64,000 bases of DNA from Cryptomeria japonica. Its lineage: Eukaryota; Streptophyta; Pinopsida; Cupressales; Cupressaceae. The translations under genes were made by a program, and so were the position numbers. Positions 45,879 to 58,525 of the stretch are shown in pieces (within the stretch, counting starts at the first letter, position 1; each line of letters starts with the position of its first letter). The stretch lies in contig NC_081406.1 of assembly GCF_030272615.1 (NCBI RefSeq), forward strand, positions 113,987,783 to 114,051,782. Reading direction: 5' to 3'. The notes beneath the pieces are model-generated. The model was not told the origin of the DNA. It did no database searches and worked only from the letters and a program-made list of their open reading frames with translations.

Positions 45879-47246
45879 GTGGCCTAGTGCACGGAAAAAG
45901 CCAAAATACGCAAAAAAATAAAAAAAATTAAAAAAGTCCAGAAAAAGCAAAAACATAAAGTACAAATAAAAATAAATGGTGAAAACCTGGTAAACAAGTG
46001 CTCTTGTGAAAGAACGGCTCCTCTATCTATCTCAATCCCATTTTATCCATACAAACACTATCGGCCATCAACCAACACTTAGCACCTATCCATTCAGGAC
46101 ATACTTAGCATAGTCACTATCCTGATTTGTCTATATATATCCTCTTACCACATCCGACCATGGCTTGGAAATCACTGTACATGATCATATCAAGAGGCAC
46201 ACTCAGCTAGGGGCATTAACTTGTTCAAAAATTTGCAAACATTCAAGACATCACAACTATTGCAAAAACTCAGAAGCATGACATCCAACAACTAAAACTA
46301 TGCTTCATCGCAAAAACCAAAACAAAACAATTCACAAAAATACCAAGGATGGATGATTTTCTGAAGTACTAAATATTGCATTCTTGCATAAAGTCTTGAC
46401 TAGTTTTGCATTTTGAACTTTTTGAATTTTTGGATTCTCTTCCTTGTCTCACTCAATGCTTCACAGCTAGAGGTCAAGGGGAACTTCCAATATTTTCTTA
46501 GTCTTTTGTTTGGAAGGTGATCATTTGTACTGTGTGAATACATGCCTCAAGACGTGATACATCAAATATCACTGAAGGCATGATTCCACTTCACGCATAC
46601 AAATGATCAAATCTTGTCTGTTTATGCAATACGCACTCAGGTCGTCCTGGTTCAATTATACCTTGACGCTTGTGCTATCTTGCAAAATCAAAAATCATGT
46701 AAATTTTTCTTAGGTCATTATGGTTCAATTATACCATTATGCTTGTATAAATTTTCAACATATCTTAAACAAATCAATGCTCAATGATGAAACCTACAAA
46801 GAAAGCAAACACATGGTTGTATCGGATGGCAAATACAGAATGAGGGATGCTCCACAAACATTAGATGCATATCATTTTACAATTAGTTGCATATCATTAA
46901 CGCATGTTTTCATATCATTTTAACATGTTTGCATATCATTTTACAATTAGTTGCATATCATTTCAACCATAGTTGCATATCAAATCATACATCTCATTTT
47001 CAAGATACATCTCACAGCATAAAAAAAAAAAAAACATCCTGCATCATACATTATATCATCTATTTAAAGCATTGCATCACATAAACAAAATAACCCAAAT
47101 AAATGCATCCATATAAACACATCACATGATCAAAAATGGTGTCGTATATATATCTCAAAAATGATCCAAATGTACAAAATGTGTCAAAACTGTGTCCAGT
47201 ACAAAAGAATAACAATGATCCACAACTACAATAGAGACCATGTCTC
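45879..47246 (+). other. Post-pol non-coding region of G
   Basis: A-rich near 45900-45960, then unique sequence. At about 46866-46985 there are five or six copies of a short GCATATCATTTTACAATTAG-like repeat. No gene supported. Confidence 0.6.
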
Positions 47247-49181
47247 TCAAGTATGACTATCCCCTGACAGAGATGGTTTCGCTCCAGATGCACCCGCCCC
47301 TGGATCTCTAGGAGGGTCCTATCTCGATGGCCCTGTAACACCTCGGCTCTCAGACCGTGACCCAGTAGCTCGAGATCGGTTGGATCTCGACTGTGCAAAT
47401 CTCTGTACTCACCGGTCCCTGGGTACTGCCGCCTCATAGTGCCGCCTGTAATACTCCGCCTCCTGGGCTCTCAGTGCCAACTCTCTCAGGGTGTCTCTCA
47501 TCAGACCACCCACCGCTGCTCTCTGCATGCTCGCCACCACCTCCTCCACTTGTCCCCGCCACTCTATCTCGGTATCTCGCTCAGTGGTCAACTAAGAAAT
47601 CTGTCGCTAATAGGTCAAAATCTGTGCCTGTAGCTGCTGAACAGTAATCTGCAAGGTCCAGATCTGAGCATCCACCATATGACCAGGGACCAGAACTCGT
47701 AGTGGTACATGTGCTAGAGGAACTCCTCCCACTCGGCCTATCCTCCTCCTCTGCGCTGGTCGCATAGCCTCCTCTATACCACCCATTGCAGCTAGCACCT
47801 CCCCCACTCTCCCCTCTCCACCGGCTCTGATAGCCAATCCACCTCTCCCTCTATCTATCCTCCCCTATCGCACTGCTTTCTCCACACCCCTATCTCCTCT
47901 CCTAACTCTACCTCCCCGCCTCCCTCTAGCTCATCTCCCTCATCCATCTCCTCCATCATCCCCATCATCTCCATCATCTCCCCCATCTCTCTCCTCCTCA
48001 TCTGAATCAAACGATGACCTCATCTCCTCGGGATCAGATATCCTGGCCACTGCCTGCGCAGCAAACAATCAAGCAAAATCATCCGTCATGCCCGCATCCT
48101 GAATCTCAGGGGCATAATCCCATATCTGCCCAGCCAACCCTACAAACTCCTCCACCACCACTGCACTATCAATGGTCGACCCCCAATCCACTACATCCTG
48201 CTGCCGCCGTGCATATAGGCATGCTCCCTGAGGAATACCCTACTGGCGCCCAAACTGCCTCAAAAATCAGGTAACCACAAACCTCTCTATAACGAACGGG
48301 GTCCTCTCGATCAAGTACCTAGTCATAAATACAAAGGGCATCTCCAGCCCATCCTCCGCCCACACCTCACATCCTGTATATGGTCGCCAGGTAACCATAT
48401 CTATGTCATATAGTACTCTCCTCTAGTGCTCTAGTTTGCCCAGCTTACACTTGATAACTAGACCCCTGTATCCATAGGCATATGCACATCCTACGGGCCT
48501 GTCCCTGTCTGCTAGTGGCCTCGTTGCTGGAATGTGCTCCTAGCACCATACCTGTAATAATGTCACACCAGCTGACAAACTGTCGTACCCGAGGTATACT
48601 ACCTCATGCAGACCCCTGTATAAATGGGTCAGCTATAAATGGGCCAGCATAGCTGACCCCCATGCAAATCTCCACCCCTGTGTAACCATCTCGTCCAAAA
48701 CTAGCCCCCATCCCACTGAGAATCCCTTTGACCTACAATCAGGACAAAGGAATCCACCAATGAACCCTGCTAGTACGGATGGCAGCGGTGCATAATCTAA
48801 GTCCAAAAACTCCTGCCATGGGATCTCATAGCCGTAGACAGTATCATCCTGAAAAATACAGCGCAAGTCCTTTGTACCACCCTCCTCTGACTGCTCATAA
48901 GGTAGTAGTGCCCCTACTATCGGGATGCGTAGGATCCTGTAACAGTCCTCTAGTGTGACTGTCATCTCTCTAGTCGCAAAATGGAAGGTGTTCGTATCAC
49001 TATGCTACCTCTTCGCAAGTGCTGTCAATAGCCCTCGGTTCACAGTTAACCGAGGCATATCCAAGAGAGAAGTCAATCCACATCTCTCGATAATATCGAG
49101 ATCAGCCTGCAACAACCATGGTATCAATGTCCACGGTCTGGGAAATCTCTCCTGCAACTGAACCACGCCCAATCGCTCCTG
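47247..49181 (-). pseudogene. Antisense ORF of G, plant-mobile-domain-like protein, broken by stops
   Basis: A single minus-strand frame of about 644 codons runs from 49181 to a TGA at 47247-47249, opposite to gag-pol. The region around 48900-49000 (LLTALAKR, DTNTFHFATREMTVTLEDCY, RILRIPIVG) and the later LADRDRP and VGCAYAYGYRGLV blocks have the pattern of the plant mobile domain, a host- and transposon-associated family of unclear biochemical role. The C-terminal third is acidic (DEEERDGGDDGDDGDD) and then coiled-coil-like (near 47410-47830). About 13 in-frame stops and no frameshift; several replace an expected Trp. A 15-bp CATTTATAGCTGACC duplication carries the stop at 48633. Such antisense ORFs after pol are known in Tat elements. 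Confidence 0.75.
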
Positions 49182-49324
49182 TCAACAAGCAAAACAAATC
49201 CAATATCAGTTTCCACAACAAAACAAAGATATCAAAATCAAACTTACATCAACAACATGAAACAATTTGCTCATCTATATCAAAGTTTAAAATCCTATTA
49301 TTTCATATCAACTTGTAAAACAAC

Positions 49325-49475
49325 TCAAGTTCTCAAAAACCATATCAAAACTTGTAACACAACTCAAGTCTCCAAAATCACATAAACTTGTAAAACAACT
49401 CAAGTTTCCCACCCATATCAGCTTGTAACACAACTCAAGTTTCCAACCCATATCAGCTTGTAACACAACTCAGGC
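49325..49475 (+). repeat. Tandem repeat in G 3' region
   Basis: About four to five copies of a 36-40 bp unit with CTTGTAACACAACTCAAGT and CCCATATCAG. Confidence 0.82.
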
Positions 49476-49674
49476 TTCACACATTGAACTTGAAACAGAA
49501 CACGCAAACAAATCATATTTTGATCAACACAACACATTGATATCTATACATAACTTGGAAAATCACAAATCAAAACAAGTTATATCAACACTCATATTGG
49601 ACAAAAGCATAAAATCATGACAGATAGACCAAAACAAAATTTCAAATCGGCTCATCTCGCAAAAATTTTCCCGA

Positions 49675-50090
49675 TGTGCTAAAACAGATACTCAATGCGC
49701 TAAAAAACCCCCACGTGCTAGGTTGCTTTTCCTACGCGCTAATCTATTTACCCTATGCACTAAACTGACTCTACACGCTAAAATTTTCCCCCCATGCACT
49801 ACCTAACCCACCCTATGCGCTAGACTCTGTCTACGCGCTAATCTACACCTCCTAGGCACTACCCGTTTGGCCCTATGCGCTAGGTTAACCCTACGTGCTA
49901 AACCCCCTTACCTATGCGAACCCCTGCGACCCCTATGCACTAGGTCTACCCTACACACTAACCTATTGACCTGACGCGCTAGCCTATTTCTTTTATGTGC
50001 TATCCTATCTATTTCAGACGGGACCCCTAAAATTTGACTCAATGCGCTACTCTAAACTTCGTATGCGCTAATCTATGCCCTAGACGCACT
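49675..50090 (+). repeat. Word cluster III (ATGCGCTA) in G 3' region
   Basis: About eight exact ATGCGCTA or ACGCGCTA words plus about twelve one-base variants (ATGCACTA, ACGTGCTA, ACACGCTA and similar). These are the reverse complements of the leader words TAGCGCAT and TAGCGCGT. The cluster lies between the antisense ORF and the polypurine tract. Confidence 0.85.
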
Positions 50091-50659
50091 AAACCGTTAA
50101 ACCTAAACTTTGAAAATAAAAAAATGACTAAAAATGACCAAATAAAAAATCAAAAGAGGGTCAAAAATGTTGACTTACTGGTGGTCCACACACTGCAGGT
50201 CTCTGATACCTCCGAACGCGCTCGAAACGGTGTCTATGATATGGAATAGGCATTTTCTTTGTAGACCAAAATTCTCTTTCTTCAAAGTCAACAAAGCACA
50301 AATGAATCTAATTCAAGCCCTTTTCCCCTTTTATAAGAGGAAAATGAAATTAGGGTTAGCCAAATGGACCAGTAATATGGTCGCGGTCTCCCTTATACCA
50401 TAACATTTGTAATTTATCGGGAGATGAATCAATTTGCCCACATTTCACATGCACGAAATCATACACATCATACGCAACTCATCAAATTAAATCAATTTTT
50501 TTTCAAAATATTGATTCATCTCCTGAGGGGGCATCACACATCAAATCAAATCTAGGGCACAACTGGCAAATCATAAGAGCGACACAAAAATTGCATTTGA
50601 TCATAAATCATGATAAAGCATCATTTTCTTTGAAATAACATGTGCACACACGTCACTTC
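50091..50659 (+). other. 3' end region of G before the polypurine tract
   Basis: Unique AT-rich sequence with two overlapping short frames (50034-50403) that show no recognisable domain; probably untranslated. Confidence 0.5.
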
Positions 50660-50673
50660 AAAGAGGGGAAAAA
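50660..50673 (+). promoter_or_regulatory. Polypurine tract of element G
   Basis: AAAGAGGGGAAAAA abutting the 3' LTR start TGTAGACG. Confidence 0.9.
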
Positions 50674-52153
50674 TGTAGACGTATAAAAATGACCATATTC
50701 CTAAATGAATATTTTATGTTCATTTCTCTATTTGATTAAATCTAATTTAATTAAATTACCCACATTCCTCTATTTAATTAAGTAAATTACTCAATTTATT
50801 TAAATTAAATTCACTATACCCATTTAATGAATAAATCATTTTATTTAATTAAATCCCCCCTATCCACTTTTAATTAAATTCAAATTTAATTAAATAGTTA
50901 TCCTAAAATTGAATAAATCTAATTTATTTAATTTCTCCAAATTGCAACCAAATTGAATTAAATTACTTTATTTCAATTAAATCCTATTATCCCTCCATCC
51001 ACTTGCAAAATTCCAAACCCCTTTCTAATCCCTTGTAGAATCTTCTAATCGCTTCTAATTAATCTAACCCCTCCTCTAAACTTTGTCACATCCCTAAGCA
51101 AAGGGAAGTCACTTCTCAAACCCTCAAAGTCTTTGATAACCATTAAAGGCTTTCAACCTTCAACCACTTATTTCCTCAAAGTCTTTGATAACCATTAAAG
51201 GCTTTCAACCTTCAACCACTTAATCCCCCAAAGTCTCCAATAACTATTAATGGTTAACTCAAACCCTCCTACATGGTTAAAACATTTGTTTTGACTCAAC
51301 CTTCATCCAACCCAAGGGTCTCATCAGGCCTTTAATGCTTTGACCATGATTATCTCTTAAATATTTGCACAAAGGTTTATCCTTGGATTAACTCTTAATC
51401 CAATGGGTAATCCTAACTTAGACTTGACCCTTAGCCTCTAGATAACCATGAGGTCTTCTCAGGCATTCAATGTCTCCAACCCCTTCTCTCAACCCAACCC
51501 TATGTTGACACTTGTCACCATTTCATTGGTGCCAATTACAAACATGGATCCCCAACTTTCAAACTCAACCCTTGATTAAACCATTCAATCCTGACCATCC
51601 ATTGCCCTGTTTTTGCTATAAATAGAGCTCTCATTCCTCCATAACAATGATCCTTCAAATTTGTAGCATCACACTTATGCTCAAATACATTCAAGCTTTC
51701 TCATTTCATATATGCTCATCATTTAGTCTCTCTTAAATCAGGAATTAGACTAAATATGCATGTTTAGAATAATTTCTTTATCATTTTAGTTCAATCATAG
51801 ACTAAATATAGTATGCTAGGATACTATTCATACTAATCTTGTCATCTTATCATTTAGTTTATTGCATTTTAAAATCATACATAGCTTATAACACATTTCA
51901 TTCTAAAAATCTATCAGAGTATCCCTCATTCTTGCATTTGCCATTCCTAAACCATTTTGCTCAGTGATCTAAGAGCAAAACATTGGTTTAAGGGACATTG
52001 TGAGATAGAGAACCATGGGACCCACCTTGGGAAGCTGAGTAATATTACATTACTCCATAGCTTGCACCAAGAAGTCCTCTGTGTGTGTGTGGACAAGTCA
52101 TTTTGCAATATTTTCACATATTAAGTTTTATCAACCCACTTTTCCTGCATACA
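50674..52153 (+). repeat. 3' LTR of element G
   Basis: 1480 bp, same length as the 5' LTR, about 98% identical by eye, followed by the target duplication AATAT. Confidence 0.95.
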
Positions 52154-52158
52154 AATAT

Positions 52159-54337
52159 CATGAACAAAAACTTCAAAAATCAAGGTGTTATCATTCTCAA
52201 TCCTAAAATATAGATTACTATTAACAATACCTTTATTAAATCTCAATTTCAGCAAGTACTTATCTAATTTCGCATACTAGGCTCTAGGGGCTTGTTTCAA
52301 TCCATAAAGAGATTTCTTCAATTTTCATGCCATGTCACCATCATTTGATAATGAAAATCCATTAGGTTTCTCAATGTAGACTTCTTCCTCAAGATCAGCA
52401 TTCAAAAAAGATAACTTGACATCCATTTGATATACCTTGAAATCCATATAGGCAGCATATGCAAGCAACAGTCTAATAAATTCAAGTCTAGCTACCGAAT
52501 AAAAAGTCTCCTCATAATCAATTCCTTCTTTTTGTGAATAACCTTTGCATACCAATCTTTCTTTATTTTTGACAATTTAACCAACTTCATTCAATTTTTT
52601 CTTGAATACCCATTTTGTACCAATCACATTCTTATCTTTAGGTCTAGACACAAGTTCCCTTGTGTTATTCTTTTCAATATGATTCAACTCTTCTTCCATA
52701 GCCCTCATCCAATTTTAGAAATCAAACATACCTCTTCAGCAGCTAGCCTTCTTCTAGTCATCACACCTTTATTTTAATCACCAATAATCTGATTTTCAAA
52801 GTGATTCAATCTTACATACCTCTGAGTCTTCTGATTATATTTATTTTTTATGTTCCTGCATCTCTCCACTGGCAGCAACAATATCTAGATTAATTGTCTC
52901 CACCAGGTCATTCTGCTTCAATAGTTTGGTTTGAATAGGTGTTAGAACAATATGTTGACCATCATCATATCCACATGGTCTGATTTCTTTTCCATAGTTC
53001 TCATCAACCTTCACATTTGCACTTTCTACTATCTTCCTTAGTCTCTTATTGTAGCATCAGAAGGCTTTTCTTTTTGTTGAATATCCTAAGAAAATTTCTT
53101 CATCACTTCTTGCATCAAACTTTCCTATGTCCTCATCTCTTTTGATATAAAACTTGCTACCAAAAATTCTGAAATATCTCACAGTAAGAAAATAAACAAA
53201 CCATAGCTCATAGGGAATCTTACCAGTATCACCTTTTATGTGAACTCAATAGATCTTCAAAACATTCCCTTCAATCAACATAATCCTTGCAATGTCCAAA
53301 AAAATCATGTTCTTCCTTTCAACAACTCTATTGTGTTGAGGGGTTCTAGGAGTAGATAATTGTCTTTTAATCCCACGCTTCTCACAGAATGAATCAAACT
53401 CATCAGAATGAAATTCTCCTCCTCCGTTAGATCTCAGGCATTTCACTTTGAATATCTTAAATTTTTCCAATGCTTTTTAGCATCTTTTAGGTGTATACAC
53501 TTTTGATTTCTTCTTAAAAAGACAACACACATCATCCTAGAATAATCATCAATTAGCAACATAATATATATATCACCTTGTACACTTTTAACATTTGTAG
53601 GTCCACATAGGTCAATATGCAAAATATCTATCAATCCATTAGATGTATACTACTTTCTCTTGAATGAAACTTTTATTTTCTTACCCATTTGACATTCTTC
53701 AATATCAGATTAGCAGGCTTAACATTTTTTGGCAAATCTCTAATAGCTTGTGTGGAACTGATCTTAATCATTGAATCAAAATTAACATGACACATTCTCC
53801 TATGCCACAACCAACTCTCATCAGTCTGAGCAATCAAGCATTTTTTCAAACCAACATTCAAATGAAAGATATTACCTTGAGTCTTAGTTCCAGATGCAAT
53901 CTCTATACCAAAGGCATTTAGGATTTGCATTTTTCATTCTTGAATTGCAAATCATAACCTTTGTCAACCATCCAACACTTAAAATATTATGCCTCAAACC
54001 TTCAACATACAAGACATCATCAGTTTTATGCTTACCATCAAAGGAAATAGAACCTCTACCATAGATCACATAGGCTTTGTCATCTCCAAATCTTACTATT
54101 CCACCATCATACCTTTCCATATTTAAAAATTTTGTTTTATCACTAGTCATATGATGTGAATAACTATTCTCAATCACCCATTCATCTTTCTCTTCAATAG
54201 TACAGCTTGTGGAATCAATAGGCACCGGTCCATCTTCTTTGATATCAATAAACACAACTTCATATCCTTCTGATTCTTCATCTGTAACACCTTTATCAAC
54301 AACATAATAATAGTTCTTTTGATGCTTATTGAAGAGG
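52159..54337 (-). pseudogene. Copia protease, integrase and RT N-terminal part of element D
   Basis: From 54337 down: a VTDEESEGYEV linker, then the protease signature region reads WVIENSYSHHMT near 54150-54180, so the catalytic D-S-G has become E-N-S. GAG-pre-integrase HRRMCHVNFDSM near 53770-53800, integrase first Asp in HIDLCGPT near 53600-53620, TPQHNRVVERKN near 53310-53350. RT follows with [13 protein letters not shown] near 52490-52540 and [20 protein letters not shown] near 52370-52440. It ends EVFVHDI at 52159, where His stands at the first Asp of the YVDD motif and G is inserted. Multiple frameshifts between 52560 and 53240. Confidence 0.87.
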
Positions 54338-55522
54338 TGTAAAATCTAAATTGTAATGGTTAGTGTATAAACCAAATAAAACACAAAATAATGCATTCAA
54401 ATACACAAATAAACCATTATACCATAGCTTCTACTCTTTCTCTGATTGAGCCTTTGATGAAGTGGAATGCACCGAAATGCTCCACTTGATTGGAGATGGG
54501 ATGTGGATTGCGCTCCACTACACAACAAGATTGGATAATGCTTGATAAAGGGGTGGATTGGATGATAATGACTAAATGTGGAATGATTTGGGCATTATGA
54601 TTGCATGATGGATGCTTTTGATTCCCAAATAGACAACATAAGATTGGATGAAAAGTGGATATAGGGATGAAATAGATAGCATAAGAATATGATAGAAGTG
54701 GATGATTTGTGAGGAGAGGAGACTCCAATTTATAGATTGGAGGAGGCCAAAATGGAGGGCCAAGATTAATTTTGGGATGAAGGGTTGATATTGATAAGAG
54801 AGGGAGCACATAGATTGAGAGGACAAGATGTGGAGACCAAGAGATATGCCATAAAGGTATTTATTATTTCCACACCTCTCAAGGTACATGGGGAAGAGCT
54901 CCCAAGTACATTAGGAAGAGAAAATGGAATATAAAATTCCTTGGGGGGAGGAAGGAGGAATAAAAAATTCCAAAATAAGAGGATGTGTGGGAAGACTAAA
55001 TGGATAAAGGAATTAAAAATTCCTTGTGAAGAGGATGCATGGGGAGATTCAAAGAATATGAATTTCTTTGAAAGCATCAAGGAGAATAGGGATGCACAAA
55101 TGATTAAGGAGATTGATTAAGTGGCTTAGTGAGTGATTAGAGAGAAAGTAGGAAAGTTAGGAGGATGTGACATGAGGAGAGAGAATAGGTAGAGGAATAT
55201 GATAATCAAGATTCTAGAAGAATTAATTAGGCTAAGTGAGGATTAGAAGAAGTGATTTGTAGGAATCACTTCAGTTAGGTTAATTAATAAAAACTAATTA
55301 ACTAAGAAGGTTTTAGAAGAAATAATGGTTGAGGTGACTTGAGAAGAATGAGAAAATAATTAATTTATTGATAAATTAATTATTGAACCATAGTGATAAG
55401 ATTCATTAAATTTGATTTAATTAACCTTAAGAAGAAGGGAATTAACACAATTAAACTAGTTAATTATATTGACAGGCTTAAATTGATTAAATATTAATTT
55501 AATTAATTTTAGGTGTCCATAC
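54338..55522 (-). repeat. LTR-like insert in D gag, probable solo LTR
   Basis: About 1.2 kb of foreign sequence splitting the D Gag linker. It looks like an LTR read on the minus strand: AT-rich TTAATTAAATTAAT start as in the G LTR, a CTATAAATTGGAGTCTC TATA region near 54728-54745, and a TTTTACA end. If TG...CA ends are forced (sense TGGACACC to TTTTACA) no target duplication is visible. The direct repeat GGTGT (54336-54340 and 55508-55512, sense ACACC) flanks a slightly smaller insert and would restore the Gag frame on removal. Boundaries are therefore uncertain by up to about 10 bp. Confidence 0.65.
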
Positions 55523-56469
55523 TTATACTTCCGGTTAGACTTGTCATACCTCTCATTCTTCTCATATCTATCATTCCTATCATGCTTATCAAATTTGTCA
55601 TGCCTATCATACTTAGACATTCTCTCTGGGCACCTAGAAGCAAAATGTTCTACCTTATTGAAAGAGAAACATTGCAAGGGAAATTTTCCATCATACTTAT
55701 CAACTCCTTTAGGCAATCAATGCTTCAAGATCCTCCAATTCTATTTTTTTCTCTTCCATCTCTCTTCTCTCTCTTTCATATCTGGATATTCTTCATTCTT
55801 CAAGATCATACTTCTACTTTCCAGATACAGATGCTCTAAATGTTGTTTGAGACTATCCATGTGATTCACCAAATTCGCTTAGTTCAAATGCAAAAATCTT
55901 TCCAACAAATATGTCTCTTGTCATAGTAGTCATACTCTGTATTTCATCAATAGAAGGTACCTTATGTTTGTAACAAGGAGGCAATGATCTCAACACCTTA
56001 GCCAAAATTTCATCTTCTTCAAGGGTTCCACTAGCACATCTAATACCTAGGACAAGTTCATTCACTTTAGCCATAACTTATGTTCTCATCTTCTCTCGTC
56101 TTCAACATCTCATACTTCACTTTCAAACTCTACAACTTAGAAACTTTGACTTGTTTATCTCCTTCATACATGGTTTTAAGATTCTGCTAGATCTCATGTG
56201 TAGTTTGAAGTCCCATTGCATTTTTCATCTCTTAATCATTCAAGACACTCAACAATGCTTCCTTTTCTCTTTTTATTTTTAGCTTCCTTAATCTCATCTA
56301 CAATAACTGGTCCATTTAGAGGAACAAAATAGGCATTCTTTGTAATCTTTCAGTAATCTTCTCCAAGACATCTCAAGTGCACATCCATTCAGTTCTTCTA
56401 TATAGCATAGTTACTTCCATCAAATCTCAGACTCTCCTTAAAGATAACACTTCCACTTCTAGTTGCCAT
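55523..56469 (-). pseudogene. Copia Gag of element D
   Basis: Start MATRSGSVIFKESLRFDGSN at complement 56467-56469. Gag core is broken by several stops and frameshifts between 55853 and 56400. LRSLPPCYKHK near 55950-55990 is typical of Copia Gag. The zinc knuckle near 55640-55690 reads CFSFNKVEHFASRC, so the second Cys and the Gly are lost. A Tyr/Asp/Lys-rich repeat (RHDKFDKHDRNDRYEKNERY) follows before the insert. Confidence 0.82.
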
Positions 56470-56513
56470 CCTAGATCTCCTCAAGCAGTTAAGATTCTTT
56501 CGGAGGATCCATC

Positions 56514-56525
56514 TTTGATACCAAT
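56514..56525 (-). promoter_or_regulatory. Primer binding site of element D
   Basis: In sense TTGGTATCAAAG three bases after the LTR end GTTGCCA; Met-tRNA type with one change. Confidence 0.78.
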
Positions 56526-56528
56526 TAT

Positions 56529-57351
56529 TGGCAACAATAATGAGAGAAAATTAAGAGTGGGGATGAATTATTTTTCTACCGGATCTACTAACTCAATGAT
56601 AAATACAAATATGATAAACTGTGGCAACAACAAAGATAAGAAAATTGATAGCATAACATACAACACCAAGATTTTGATGTGGAAAACTCGATTAAAGGAA
56701 AAACCGCAATGGGAACCTACCCACAATAAGATGATACTCTGTAGTAGTATGTGAAAATAATTACAATGGGGAATGCAATAGCATTTAGGCACACTACCTA
56801 GAGCTTACAACTCAAGATACAATAACCTAGAAGGATACAACCCTCAAGAAAGTCTCATTGACTTACAACAAGATGTAGACAACAATCAAGAAGGAATGAA
56901 TTAGAATAATAACATTTGCAAATGCTTGTTGACAGTTTCAGTTAAGCACAATTGTCTTCTCTACAACACCAAACTCTACTCAATACACCACACCAAAAGA
57001 TGAATCCTTGTTTGCATATACACTATTCTCTGATAATGCACACACAACCTTGATACCTAAATTACATGACAATATCACCTATTTATATAATTCATCAACC
57101 TTGACAACAAGGTCGGTTAAACCCTCAACTCACAATTGGAAAATTACATCACACAATATAAAGATCGACCACTGGACCAACATAATGATATGCATGACAT
57201 AACATAGATCTAAATAAAATTTACAAATGCTTATCACCACGAGTAATCATGCCGAGATCAACCGCAACACACTACACCACCAGGAAAACCACATAACGTA
57301 AGAACATCATCGGTTCAACAAAATCACCAAGAACATGCACAATGATCAATG
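56529..57351 (-). repeat. 5' LTR of element D, PBS-proximal part
   Basis: Aligns with 22620-23449 throughout. Interrupted at 57352 by solo LTR E; after the E target repeat only TAA (58532-58534) of D remains before F begins. Confidence 0.85.
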
Positions 57352-58525
57352 TGTTAGACAGTTCAAATAATCAAAAGGCAACTAAGAGGAGGGGGTGAAT
57401 CAATTGTCACAAATTACCAAAACTATTAGCAATTAAAACTTTAATTATCAGAACCTAAAAGATTAATACAGGAATGTAGTTAAACCAATTAAGCATAAAT
57501 AATCACAGAATAAATGCCATCCACATGACACTAAGATTTATATGTGGAAACCCGATAAAGGGGAAAAACACAGTGGGAAGCCTACCCACAATTAGATAAT
57601 AGTTTTGCAGTAAGTATGTGAATTACAATTGAGGATCATGCACTTACATGAAGGCCAACAACCTAGAACACACTGCTTATCACAAAAGGAGCCTCACTGA
57701 CTACATAGAAATCCAAACTAAAATCCAGAGAAGTGTTGAACTACGAAAGATAGCATCTTCTATGCCTGAATATAGTTCTAGTTAGGCTCAATACCATAGG
57801 ATTAAATCTTCTTACATAAACCCAATTTGATCTCCAATGATCAACCAAATCCTTTGCCTGAATGATATTACATTATTCGCACATTACATCCCTTTCCTAT
57901 AACCATGATCTCTACCCTATGATCTACAATGAGATCTTACATCTATATATACAAACCCTTGACTATAAACAATCAGATCGGCTACTAGACAATAAACCAA
58001 TTACATAATTATAAAACATGTCGTCCTTAGACCAAACAAATAATATCCAACATATAAGATATCCTAGAAACACATTGAGAGGTCCAATCCACACGTTACA
58101 TTAAAGTCAGTTCATAACCTAGATCAATTGGGGCCCAGTATAGGTCCACACGCTAAAGAAATTATCTCCATCTGCCAAGTCTTGAACATGATTACCATCA
58201 GCATCCTGAAACTTGACTAGAAACTACACCAACACCACTTATGCATGTCATCAAAGATCTTCATCAAAATCTCTGTTGGGGAAACCCTTGTTGGAACCAA
58301 AAGCCAAGCTTCTAAGAAATATGATAGCATTCGATCACCAGACCATAACCAACTTACCAAATATGAACATGAGTATCATGAATAAGCCAATTCCAAAATG
58401 AAACCATACCAAAGCCTACCAAATCATGCTAGATCCAAACTAACCAGAAACCACTCAACCTAGCGAGATCAGAAGGGTATCAGTAAAGCATCCAAACAAC
58501 TAGTATTGGAATCAATGACAAAACA
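57352..58525 (-). repeat. Solo LTR E
   Basis: 1174 bp; sense TGTTTTGTCATTGATTCC to GAACTGTCTAACA. Flanked by TCAATG on both sides (57346-57351 and 58526-58531), a 5- or 6-bp target duplication. It carries the same GAGGGGGTGAATCAATTG module and GTGGAAACCCGATAAAGGGG block as the other Copia LTRs. No internal sequence, so a solo LTR. Confidence 0.87.

Larger units (their letters stand above)
34037..52153 (+). mobile_element. Element G: 18.1-kb Tat-lineage Ty3/Gypsy element
   Basis: Paired 1480-bp LTRs (34037-35516, 50674-52153) and perfect target duplication AATAT (34032-34036 and 52154-52158). Interior: primer site, 2.9-kb leader, single gag-pol frame (38409-45878), 4.8-kb 3' region with an antisense ORF, and polypurine tract. 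The extra archaeal-type RNase H, C-x2-F/H-type zinc motif and size place it in the Tat group (which includes Ogre and Retand). I count about 29 differences between LTRs, roughly 2%, mostly transitions, so insertion is fairly recent. It lies inside the RT of D, immediately after the catalytic motif. Confidence 0.95.

Noticed and set aside
47393-48274. Plus-strand Pro-rich frames of 60-86 codons
   Set aside because: Antisense shadows of the plant-mobile-domain-like frame on the minus strand.
54417-55080. Three minus-strand frames of 104-130 codons in the 54338-55522 insert
   Set aside because: They overlap in different frames inside a probable LTR with a TATA region; composition follows the pyrimidine-rich strand and no domain is visible.
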